This document shows, in pieces, positions 26,501-36,730 of a DNA stretch of 64,000 bases. Location: positions 8,392,196 to 8,456,195 of the forward strand of contig CM017567.1 of NCBI GenBank assembly GCA_007844125.1, read 5' to 3'. A model generated the notes under the pieces. That model was not told where the DNA came from and did no database searches. It saw nothing but the letters and a program-made list of their open reading frames with translations. The stretch comes from Sinonovacula constricta (Eukaryota; Mollusca; Bivalvia; Cardiida; Solecurtidae). The first letter of the stretch is position 1. Every line of letters begins with the position of its first letter. The position numbers were made by a program, and so were the translations under genes.

Positions 26501-29500
26501 ATGTCGCAGCCCAGGATCATACCCGGGCCTCCTGTAACTGGAGCCTACACTCTACTGATTGCACTACCAGGTCTAGTAGTAGGCAGTTAACTTAGGCTTG
26601 AGAAATTAATTTAACAAATCTAATTGTTACCTTAATGCTATCAACAAGAAACTTTTTTTTCAGTTGACAAACCCTGAATGGAAGCCACCAGAGAACTGTA
26701 GCATGTTTCTGAGCAATATGAAAGAACAAGGTAAATACTAAAAAAACACTATTTAAATATCTTATTTAATAGTTTACAATACACAATAAATTAGCCCTCT
26801 ATTACAATATAACAACATTTAAATATATACATACTAATGGGCTCAAGTATGCTCCCTAAATCCCATTGTGATGTACATAAATGCCAAGCTGAACCATGCC
26901 TATAGCCCAGTGTGATATATATTAATGCTCTCCTGAACCATGCCTATAGCCCAGTGTGATATATATTAATGCTCTGCTGAACCATGCCTATAGCCCAGTG
27001 TGATATATATTAATGCTCTCCTGAACCATGCCTATAGCCCAGTGTGATATATATAAATGCCCTACTGAACCATGCCTATAGCCCAGTGTGATATAAATGC
27101 TCTGCTGAACCATGCCTTTAGCCCAGTGTGATATATATTAATGCTCTCCTGAACCATGCCTATAGCCCAGTGTGATATATATAAATGCCCTACTGAACCA
27201 TGCCTATAGCCCAGTGTGATATAAATGCTCTGCTGAACCATGCCTATAGCCCAGTGTGATATATATTAATGCCCTGCTGAACCATGCCTATAGCCCAGTG
27301 TGATATATTAATGCTCTGCTGAACCATGCCTATAGCCCAGTGTGATATATATTAATGCTCTGCTGAACCATGCCTATAGCCCAGTGTGATATATATTAAT
27401 GCCCTGCTGAACCATGCCTATAGCCCAGTGTGATATAAATGCTCTGCTGAACCATGCCTATAGCCCAGTGTGATATATATTAATGCCCTGCTGAACCATG
27501 CCTATAGCCCAGTGTGATATATATTAATGCTCTGCTGAACCATGCCTATAGCCCAGTGTGATATATATTAATGCCCTGCTGAACCATGCCTATAGCCCAG
27601 TGTGATATATATTAATGCTCTCCTGAACCATGCCTATAGCCCAGTGTGATATATATAAATGCCCTACTGAACCATGCCTATAGCCCAGTGTGATATAAAT
27701 GCTCTGCTGAACCATGCCTATAGCCCAGTGTGATATATATTAATGCCCTGCTGAACCATGCCTATAGCCCAGTGTGATATATTAATGCTCTGCTGAACCA
27801 TGCCTATAGCCCAGTGTGATATATATTAATGCTCTGCTGAACCATGCCTATAGCCCAGTGTGATATATATTAATGCCCTGCTGAACCATGCCTATAGCCC
27901 AGTGTGATATATATTAATGCTCTGCTGAACCATGCCTATAGCCCAGTGTGATATATATTAATGCTCTACTGAACCATGCCTATAGCCCAGTGTGACATAT
28001 TAATGCTCTATTGAACCATGCCTATAGCCCAGTGTGATATATATTAATGCTCTCCTGAACCATGCCTATAGCCCAGTGTGATATATATTAATGCTCTCCT
28101 GAACCATGCCTTTAGCCCAGTATGACATATATATTAATGCTCTATTGAACCATGCCTATAGCCCAGTGTGATATATATTAATGCTCTCCTGAACCATGCC
28201 TTTAGCCCAGTGTGACATATATATTAATGCTCTATTGAACCATGCCTATAGCCCAGTGTGATATATATTAATGCTCTATTGAACCATGCCTATAGCCTAG
28301 TGTGATATATATTAATGCTCTGCTGAACCATGCCTATAGCCCAGTGTGATATATATTAATGCTCTCCTGAACCATGCCTATAGCCCAGTGTGATATATAT
28401 TAATGCTCTCCTGAACCATGCCTATAGCCCAGTGTGATATATATTAATGCTCTGCTGAACCATGCCTATAGCCCAGTGTGATATATATTAATGCTCTATT
28501 GAACCATGCCTATAGCCCAGTGTGATATATATTAATGCTCTCCTGAACCACGCCTATAGCCTAGTGTGATATATATTAATGCCCTGCTGAACCATGCCTA
28601 TAGCCCAGTGTGATATATATTAATGCTCTCCTGAACCATGCCTATAGCCCAGTGTGATATATATTAATGCTCTCCTGAACCACGCCTATAGCCTAGTGTG
28701 ATATATATTAATGCTCTCCTGAACCATGCCTATAGCCCAGTGTGATATATATTAATGCTCTCCTGAACCATGCCTATAGCCCAGTGTGATATATATTAAT
28801 GCTCTCCTGAACCATGCCTATAGCCCAGTGTGATATATATAAATGCCCTACTGAACCATGCCTATAGCCCAGTGTGATATAAATGCTCTGCTGAACCATG
28901 CCTATAGCCCAGTGTGATATATATTAATGCTCTCCTGAACCATGCCTATAGCCTAGTGTGATATATATTAATGCCCTGCTGAACCATGCCTATAGCCCAG
29001 TGTGATATATATTAATGCTCTCCTGAACCATGCCTATAGCCCAGTGTGATATATATTAATGCTCTCCTGAACCATGCCTATAGCCCAGTGTGATATATAT
29101 TAATGCTCTCCTGAACCATGCCTATAGCCCAGTGTGATATATATTAATGCCCTGCTGAACCATGCCTATAGCCCAGTGTGATATATATTAATGCTCTCCT
29201 GAACCATGCCTATAGCCCAGTGTGATATATATAAATGCCCTACTGAACCATGCCTATAGCCCAGTGTGATATAAATGCTCTGCTGAACCATGCCTTTAGC
29301 CCAGTGTGATATATATTAATGCCCTGCTGAACCATGCCTATAGCCCAGTGTGATATATATTAATGCTCTGCTGAACCATGCCTATAGCCCAGTGTGATAT
29401 ATATTAATGCTCTGCTGAACCATGCCTATAGCCCAGTGTGATATAAATGCTCTGCTGAACCATGCCTATAGCCCAGTGTGATATATATTAATGCCCTGCT

Positions 29501-32268
29501 GAACCATGCCTATAGCCCAGTGTGATATATATTAATGCTCTACTGAACCATGCCTATAACCCAATGTGATATATATTAATGCTCTACTGAACCATGGCTA
29601 TAACCCAGTGTGATATATATTAATGCTCTCCTGAACCATGCCTATAGCCTAGAGTGATAAAGATATTGATTCTGTCCTGAACCTTGCCTATAACACAGTG
29701 TGATACATTTTAATGCTCTTCTATGTTCGTGCTACAGCTCAGCGTGAAGTTGGCGCAACATTGAGCTCCCTTCAGCCCCTGGAGCATGGGCCCTACTCTA
29801 GTATGGTTCCTAGTGCAGGGCTGGGATACAACAGTCTTGTCTCCAGCATCACTGCTCACAGTGCAATGATGTCACCATCAGTCAACATGTCAGGGGCACC
29901 ATTCACATCAGGTCAGTGGTGTAAGGTTTTTTGAAGAACACTACTAATTCGCCCAGAGTTTGTATTATGGCATAGCACAAGCATCTGTCTCCATTTCTTT
30001 TGTGGACAACTCCTTTTAAAAAAATAGATTTGTTAAGCTGGCTCAATCAATTTAACACATTCAGGCTTCATTAGATTTCTTTTACCCTTAAGTTATTTAC
30101 AAAAAAAAAGCAAGAACAATAAATACAGATTTTTGTAACTATATTTCTTTTTTTATTACAAGCATTATGTCAGCTTTAAATTTAAATGCAAGATATATAA
30201 TTAACTAAGCTGATCACCAGGCTACCAGGGTCTGCATCGCTGCATGTAGACATTTTATCCTTGTACTGTAAGTAACGCCTTCAGCATAATATTTTAAGAG
30301 CTTGCTATTATTACTCAGTTAGAATGGATTAAATGCTAACATCAGATGTTTTGTTATATATACATATTTTTAAATGCTTTTTACTATGGTAAAGTTTAGA
30401 AGATGGATTTTAATCTGCCAAATGTGTTTGTAGTTGTCTTTTGTTTTCCCAGAATCACTCAGTATCAAGATAACCCCAAGCAGTGACAGTGAATGTGAAT
30501 TAAGTACATAGCTGTCTGCAGTGACTGTGATTGTTGTCTGTGCATGGCAATCCAAACTATCATTATATTTTTACGTTTAAATATATAGGCAGAAGGATGG
30601 GTATGGCTGTTACATCTATAATAGCTTGTACATTGTAAAAAAATTTTTATCCAAAGTATCACGATTTGAATGAATTTGGTTATATATGGGAACGGTTTAC
30701 AATATTTTGGAGCCTTTTTTGTAATAATAAAGTAACTGAAACCAATAAACATTTCTTAATATTGCATCTTATTTTAAGGAAACTGGGATACCTTAATTCA
30801 TTTTTTTGCCTTATTTAATCATCTTTTTTATGTTATATGCCAGTGATTTTTTTTGCCTAAAATTTTAGCTGAATTTCGGCATTTTCCACACGAGAAATAT
30901 TCGATTTTTTACCCCTAAAAAATATATCAACCCCCAAATATTTCAATATCATATGCATAAAGCATATTTATTGTGGAAAGAAAACACCACAAGACAAAAA
31001 TGAAATACCACTATCGATGGCATTTTCTTTCCTTCCAATGAATGCTTATGTCGACTGTATCCTGATACTGGGATTAAGTAAAGCGATCAGTGAGATCAGA
31101 AAGCTTGTCTACTGCAAGCATGTTGGTAATAAAGCAAAATGTCGCATAATAATCACGATACTATGTGAAAAAACTGCGTGTTTACAGGTCACATGTCCCG
31201 AAAACTTAATTTGTAAAAACAAGCATGAAAAGCAAAAACTGTTAAAAATACTTTTAACAGTACAACCTAAAAAAATCTGCTTATTTTGTTAAGGAGAAAC
31301 TATTTTTAGTAGCTATTCTTATTGTTTATGACAGGAATGTTACTATGCTATGTAAAACTAGTCAAACTTTTGTATTTTTAATAATAAAGATGTTTTAAAT
31401 TTTTTTCCCAATAGTGAGACTTTATGCGCTTTTTTTTTTTTGCAATTTGAAAGCTACAGGAAATTTTTTAAAAAGCAAAAAAAAATCACTGTATGCTTGT
31501 CCACTGCTGAAAAATGTCTTTATGAAATAAGATATTAAATTAATGTTATTCTCTGACATAAAATTAATACTTCATCTATGTTTGATAAAAAATTAAACTA
31601 AGTGTTTCACAATAAAATACTTCTTTTTTCCCAATCAACATCAAAACTTATTCCTAGTGTGATTCTGTTGTAGAAGAAATGGTTTCTCATGTAGTACTTT
31701 TAATATGCATATTTTACCAATATAACTTAGCTTAAGACTTTAGGTTGTTTTTTGAATGTATCCTATCAGCATAACTTACCTAATTGTCAATCTTCATTTT
31801 AGACTCCAATCTTATCTTGACCTTATATCGCTCCTTCCAGGCACCATGGTGAGGTCACGTCTGCGTGGGGCGGTGTCCCACTCTGAGGGTCCCCTATCTG
31901 GGTCTGGAGGGTCCATTCTGCCTGGCTACCTGAGTCCTACAGGCTCCATGCTGCAGTCAGGTGTCCACCCTCCCACCTCCCTCCTGTCACAACCTACATC
32001 CATGTCACAGAGACACTATGACGAGGGTCAAATTGAGCTCATGTCCACTGAGATGAGCTTCAGCGCTCTTTATATGCATGATCTTCGCACCAGACGGACA
32101 CGTGGTGGTAGGATTTATGAGAATCTTGATGACATTCATGCCCGATCCCTATGGCAGAGACAAGAGACGCCACAAGTGACGCCCTCATCAGGGGCAGCAA
32201 CCCCAATGCCTAATATTGAGGAACAACCCCATGAAGAAGAGGAAAAGGAAGGAAATGACCAACCATGA
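11561..32268 (+). CDS. ATG9: Autophagy-related protein 9 (lipid scramblase), 20 coding exons, complete
   Basis: ATG9 is the multi-pass scramblase on autophagy vesicles that spreads phospholipid across the growing isolation membrane. Exons: 11561-11693, 12382-12490, 13003-13143, 14855-14990, 15542-15644, 16411-16510, 18648-18697, 18830-18920, 19387-19486, 20236-20276, 20638-20700, 21510-21584, 22038-22147, 23095-23135, 24152-24286, 25175-25354, 25975-26058, 26664-26730, 29738-29911, 31841-32268. All junctions are GT-AG, phases agree, and the sum is 2,361 nt (786 residues; human ATG9A has 839). Marks: YQQL at residues 8-11, at the position of the mammalian AP-2 sorting signal YQRL; NLDEFF; QICIHK-like MCIHKKDL; ILRFKNYTVAMVNKS; GLKYN; LYLRHFNELDHE; FFAGSVLAVL; IHYIPDHWTGNAH; ELLSPIITP; NFTVEVVGVGD; and STEMSFSALYMHDL near the end. 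The ATG at 11,561 aligns with the family start. Residues after about 590 diverge from vertebrates. Confidence 0.95.
13592..14011 (+). repeat. Dispersed repeat, copy 2, in ATG9 intron 3
   Basis: Partner of 6,040-6,481, same orientation and similar along its whole length. It sits in ATG9 intron 3 (13,144-14,854). It lacks the C-rich insert of copy 1. Confidence 0.75.
15180..15215 (+). repeat. G-rich tract in ATG9 intron 4
   Basis: Several G runs (nine, then seven, then shorter) separated by T, C or A. In RNA or on this strand they could fold as a G-quadruplex. Confidence 0.6.
15705..15775 (-). mobile_element. tRNA-derived SINE head in ATG9 intron 5
   Basis: The minus strand shows an A-box-like GTGTAGTGGTAGCACA and a B-box-like CAGTTTGAGTCTTGGC at tRNA spacing, with no pairing acceptor stem. 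It lies just after exon 5. Confidence 0.55.
16549..16800 (+). repeat. Dispersed repeat shared with 23,660-23,870 and 59,583-59,785
   Basis: The three copies share, in order, a TTGCAC..CAC.GTTATG start, ATATCCAGCTA, a GAC.CCC segment, TATGT.TAG, and an AGGTCAGCTAGAA stretch. Similarity is patchy and the ends are unclear. They look like an old SINE-like family. All three copies lie in introns. Confidence 0.45.
16930..18083. mobile_element. ~1.15-kb DNA element with TIRs in ATG9 intron 6
   Basis: The left end TGCCATAAAATTTTATAGAT is followed by AAGACGCAC. The right end, read in reverse complement, is TACCGTAAAGTTTTATAGAT followed by AAGATGCAG. Within each end the phrase ATAAGACGCA is repeated. 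The interior (17,040-17,990) is GC-richer than the surrounding intron and has no transposase frame, so the element is non-autonomous. I could not define a target duplication. The TACCGTA plus TATAAGACG style of end recurs at 34,075-34,200 and 43,709-44,156. Confidence 0.65.
19741..19770 (+). repeat. C-rich tract in ATG9 intron 9
   Basis: Runs of CCCC and CCCACC within a T-rich intron; the complementary strand could form a G-quadruplex. No other feature is seen here. Confidence 0.55.
21325..21385 (-). mobile_element. tRNA-derived SINE head in ATG9 intron 11
   Basis: The minus strand reads an A-box-like CACAGTGGTTATGGTATTGG and a B-box-like CTGGGTTTAAATCTC at tRNA spacing. No acceptor stem pairs, so it is not a functional tRNA. 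Confidence 0.55.
22185..22925 (+). repeat. Dimeric 82-bp minisatellite with a 22-nt poly-G, ATG9 intron 13
   Basis: Two related ~41-bp half-units alternate. One carries CTTATACCATGTGGCTGTGAG, written here in parts as CTTATACCATG and TGGCTGTGAG. The other carries CTTATACTGTGGGGGGCTGAG. Both include TTACACTTCACCTCAAA. About nine dimers fill the start of intron 13. One unit has expanded its G run to 22 (22,616-22,637). The G runs come from the repeat unit itself. Confidence 0.9.
23660..23870 (+). repeat. Dispersed repeat, second copy, ATG9 intron 14
   Basis: Related to 16,549-16,800 and 59,583-59,785. It carries GTTATGG, ACATCCAGCTAATCAGTAG and GAGGAAGACCCCTGAC, then TATGTCTAGGCAGAATCAC. Confidence 0.5.
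26390..26578 (-). mobile_element. tRNA-derived SINE, head and body, ATG9 intron 17
   Basis: The minus strand has an A-box-like TAGTGCAATCAGTAGAGTG (26,549-26,567) and a B-box-like GCCCGGGTATGATCCTGG (26,511-26,528). The body at 26,398-26,445 (CACATTATCCTGACAC and onwards) matches another piece at 39,492-39,540 (CACATTATCCTTACAG and onwards), so head and body belong to one SINE family with at least two members here. Confidence 0.6.
26850..29725 (+). repeat. Very long ~44-bp minisatellite filling ATG9 intron 18
   Basis: About 65 units of GAACCATGCCTATAGCCCAG, then TGTGATATATATTAATGC and a variable CTCTGCT/CTCTCCT/CCCTGCT/CTCTATT end. Short variants (about 38 nt) read GATATAAATGC. The array is about 2.87 kb of the 3.0-kb intron. 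Variants come in a recurring order (CTCTCCT, then ATATATAAATGCCCTACT, then GATATAAATGCTCTGCT) near 27,010, 27,140, 27,610, 28,800 and 29,190, which points to higher-order duplication. Units decay towards the right edge, just before exon 19. Confidence 0.97.
30841..31491. mobile_element. 651-bp hAT-like non-autonomous element, ATG9 intron 19
   Basis: The left end CAGTGATTTTTTTTGC is matched by a right end reading CAGTGATTTTTTTTTGC in reverse complement. The 5 bp TATGC flank both sides (30,836-30,840 and 31,492-31,496). CAGTG-type ends are common in hAT elements, although those usually duplicate 8 bp, so the superfamily is uncertain. No transposase is encoded. Confidence 0.6.
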
Positions 32269-34074
32269 TGGTAATATGGAGGCAGGGTTGTAGGTAAATT
32301 TGTTCGAAGAAATGAATTCTGAGTCTTTAAAAGTGAGAAGCAGGCAATAAACTATGATGCCTGACATTGGCATTGAATAGCAACAGCATGTACAAGAGAG
32401 ATCCCTTATTTGGATTGTGATGTGTTCCCAACAAAAGTGTTTGCTTCAAATAAAAAAGTGAGCAGAAGAGATATAGGAGTTTTAATTTGATGATTGAGAA
32501 AAGTGGATGTGTTTTATTTCTCAAATTAAAACTATATCCTGAAACTGGCTAAATGCAATGTTGAGAAATCGAAATATTTCAGTGTAACCTTCAGGAGCAT
32601 GCAATTCTAGCATATTGATAAAATCATTGTCTCAGTAGCTATGAGATAAAGAGAGCATTTTATGCGCAAGTGGGTCATCAAAAACCATAGTATAGTAGTG
32701 TATTCTGTTTATTTAGAAGTAAGCAGGAATTCGATGATTCGAAAGCCATGTGCCCTGTTTAAAAATAAGAGTTTTGCAATAAATACAACCAATTTTTTTA
32801 CGAAATGTTGGTTTTTGACATTTGTGATAAAAATTTGTATGTTAAGGCCCATCACTTTTGGTACACTTAGACAATTAAGTTGGGAAAGTGGCCATTCTAG
32901 CAAGAGCTTATAACACCACTTATAATGCCCATTCAGTGCCGTATGACCTATCAAGTGTCAGTGTGCCATACCCCCCCCTCCTCCCCCCCAAAAAAACAAC
33001 ATAATAATAATAATGCCCATGATAAAATGTAGCCTTGCATCTATATTTTTTCCTTTAAAAATCTATATTTTTTCCTTTAAAATTTCTTTAAATTGTTAAA
33101 AATGTACTAGTATTAATAAAATACTTTATAGAAATTAGACATTTTTTTTTTATCTCTTAGAAAATATTTATTAAAATATAAAGCAATATTAAGAAAAAAA
33201 TGAATTGGATACCACCACTGGTCTTAAGCTTAATAAATTAATATTGATGTTTGTATCTGGTTATGTTAAATAATAGTCTGTATGTTATCTGGTAGAATAC
33301 TTCATTAATAATAAAAATGAAATATGCTGGTTTTAATTGATGGCATGTTTGCGAGTCCTTTAGTTAATGGCAAGTAACAAACAATAATTATACCATGGCA
33401 GGGAGTGTTTATACCTTTCATCCTTTGGCAAAACACAAAACATCCCTGATTTAAAATAATTACATTTAAATATGTTGGTAGAATTGTTATTTTCAATCAA
33501 ATAGAGGATTTGCCACAAGTGCTCTTTGTATACTGAAAATATTCAACAAGATGGATGATACCATATGAAACAAGAGTCAACAGAGTTTGGTATGGTTTCA
33601 TCCAACAATGTTTTCTTTATTGAATAAACATGAATATTTGTTTCTATTTATGAAATAATCAGTAAATCATCTGCTTTTGTTGGAATACTACTCGTTGTTG
33701 GTGTGAGGATAATTGGTGGGTTATTGGAAATTATAACTGGGTGTTAATAAATACACATCAAGGTATGTGATGAAATGTGTTTATGTGAAACATCATCTAT
33801 ATGTAAAATTGTTTTTTTGCAGTAGAAGTTATGTTTCTGTTTATCTAACAATCAAGATGGATTTGAAGGATTGATATTTTGTCTAGCTGTATTATAAATA
33901 CTGTAGTTGCTGTTTAGGTATCTAACTATAATATAAACAGGCTTTTAATGTTTGATATCTGTGCGTGTCTTGTAAACAGCACAATTTAGCAGTAATTTTA
34001 TAATGCAGCTGTAGCTTTTGATGTTCAATTTATATATTTGATGCTCAAGAAAATCAAGTTTATGTGGTTTGTTT

Positions 34075-34200
34075 TCGCCCTAAAATAACGTGAAAACTTT
34101 TTGCCAGGTCGCTAGACCCGGCCTATAAGACGAGCCCAATACTTTGAACATGAAATTTAAAGGAAAAATCCCCGTCTTATAAGTGAGAAAATACGGTAAC
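34075..34200 (-). mobile_element. Fragment of the TACCGTA-end DNA element family
   Basis: Read on the minus strand it begins TTACCGTATTTTCTCACTTA, followed by TAAGACGGGG. The same ~125 bp appear at 44,035-44,160, including GCTAGACCCGGCCTATAAGA versus CACTAGACCCCGCCTATAAG. No matching left end is found, so it is truncated. Confidence 0.6.
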
Positions 34201-34597
34201 ATAATAATGCATGGTGTTGCATTCAGATGGGTAGTTATCTCATCACATAGGCCTGAGTGATTTATTAACTAAACATTGCACATTATAATGTTTCACACAG
34301 TAAAAAAAGTTATTCCACATTTATTTAACTAAATGTATAAATGGGATACAAGTGTAATTAATTTATTTTTTATTCTTTAATTGTATTAGAGACATCATCA
34401 AACACTAGATGATGTTTTCTATTGTTTTTATTATTTTTATGCAATGCCTTATTTAATTAACCACATACACTATACTTTTCACCAAAAAATGCTGATAAAT
34501 GTTCTTCAATTGTTTTCAATATTAGATTATTTAAAACCATGCCAACTCATGTGAAACAATGCAGTTGTTATAAAAACTTTAAAAGGTGCCAAGATTC

Positions 34598-34660
34598 AGT
34601 GGTGCAGTAGGTAGAGCAATGAACTGCCATACAAAAAGTCCTGGGTTTGAATCTTACAAA
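34598..34660 (+). mobile_element. tRNA-derived SINE head
   Basis: A-box-like GTGGTGCAGTAGGTAGAGC and B-box-like CCTGGGTTTGAATCTT on the plus strand at tRNA spacing. It is degenerate and has no acceptor pairing. Confidence 0.6.
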
Positions 34661-36730
34661 CAGTTTTTAAATTTCTATTTTAATTTTACTGGGTAAAATT
34701 TTTACGGATCCAAAATTTATTGACAAGCAAGTTTTTCTGCATTCCTTTTAAACCACAAACCATTTAAGACTGACAGAGATTTCAAAATGATATACCTGCC
34801 AGCCTTGTTATGGCTTTAACACAATAAATCTTCTCTCAACCTATGTAAAATGGACAAGCATTTTTTTTCTGCAAAATACTTTTTGATGTATCAATTTATT
34901 CATTGGTTTCTTATTTATACCAAAGTTCAAGACAATCTGCATGTAACCTACAAATGTTAACACATTTCTTTTATTGTACTGCTTCCAAATTAAGTGGGCA
35001 TTGATTTTTTTGTAGAAAATCCCCTGATAGACTAAACAAATGTTACAATTATCAACAGACCAAATGTTTGGGGAAAAAATGGTTTCACCCATTGCTGTGG
35101 TCTGTGACTTTTACTGCAGACATTATGTTTTTGGATTATAACTGTTTTAAGAAGAAAGCTGTATTAGCCATGGTTATAACATTTGATTTTGTAGTACATC
35201 TATAAACCATTGTAGGTGTATTGCAAGTCAGGCAGGAAAATTGTGATGATGAAAAAAGTTTTAGGTAAATAGAATCGGGTGTATTAACCAAATGCATTGT
35301 AGCATATCAAAAGGGACTGTTATAAATATCATTTTTGGATATCAGATGATTTAGATATGACTTTTGTGACCATGTGTTGTGTTTTTAACCAACATGTAAA
35401 TTCATGTATTTGTGTTTCTCTCCTGGCAAGGTGTGCTGTGTCATTTGTTTTACGTGTATATGCTTTGAAACATGTTTTTAGCCCATTTAATAAATTTAGT
35501 CCTTTTATTAATTTTATCAATATGCATTATGTTGATGTAATTCTGTTTCAGGTGTAAATTTATGTTGCATCTATTTATAATGTTGCGTAAATGAAAATAA
35601 TAAAAAATGCAAAAGCAATGTGATTTTGCTTATTTTCAACTTGTAGTAGTCAAAGAGAAAGATTGAACATTTGACATGATGTGGGTTTCTTTTATTTCTG
35701 TATAACTTGACAAGAATTCCAAAATTTACACAGGCAATGAAAACAAGAATCTTACAAAGATTATATAATATCTTACAATAATCTATTACAATGATTACTT
35801 TTAGCTGACCTTAATCCTTGAAGACCTTCAAGATGAAAATTATGTGTATACTTACAATCCAGTTGCCTTTATGCAAAGTTCTGTCCTATGTAATAAAGGT
35901 CTAGTACAAATACAGGTCATTAATGTCAATTCTTTAGGACTTACTTGCTTGATAGAAGCAAAAGCATTGGAAGAATAATAAAATGTGTCATGGCTGTTTT
36001 GCTTGTTTGTAGCAAGATGCATGTAAAACTTGAGCTATTAACATTCACAACACTCCATCTTATAAACATTCAGCCAATGACAATAATTACAATCTTATCT
36101 GTTCTTCTCTTTTCTTTCACTACGATTGTAAAAAAAGAGTAGCATCTTCAATACAAATTGATTTCATGTAACTTTGTGAACAATTCAGTAAATGACTCAG
36201 GTTTTATGGATAATAACTGGATCATAATTTCTGTAAAACCAATAACAGAACAGCAAATGGACTCTGAGAAAAAGGCCAATGAAGTAGAAAGAGTAAAAAA
36301 TGGTCAAAGACTGCTGCAAGTCCCAAATTACATTGTACATGTACACTTACAAGATATAACTATTAAATATGTCCTAATGACAAATATAATCAAGTATGTA
36401 AAGCAATAATATACTTTAATTTTATCAGTTTTTCTTTTTAATATAAATGATTCCATTCCCACTTTATTGCAATGGCAACTCACAACAGGATAAAAAAAAC
36501 TGGCATATATAGACATTTCCTGCTGCAGATTATACACTAAAATGAAGAATTTCCACAAAAACAAAAAAAAAGAACATCAGCCCGTTTCTAGACCATTGAC
36601 TTCGAACAATTGAAACTTAACTAGTCTCAATGGGACATCCAACCATTTTAGACATTTGATTTAGCCAAATCTGTCCGGACCTCAGCTTGTCATAAAGCAG
36701 TAGAAACTGTTTTGTTAAAGCAACTCTGGT

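Larger units (their letters stand above)
32269..36730. other. Tail-to-tail region between ATG9 and RBM48
   Basis: The 3' UTRs of both genes fall here. Possible ATG9 poly(A) signals AATAAA lie at 32,346 and 32,449, with others further right. For RBM48 a minus-strand AATAAA lies at 36,468-36,463. The remainder is AT-rich, with a C-rich tract at about 32,970-32,990, a SINE head at 34,600 and an element fragment at 34,075-34,200. I see no coding exon. Confidence 0.5.

Noticed and set aside
26850..29725. CRISPR-like regular array
   Set aside because: Units are contiguous variants of one ~44-bp repeat without unique spacers, inside an animal gene intron; it is a minisatellite.
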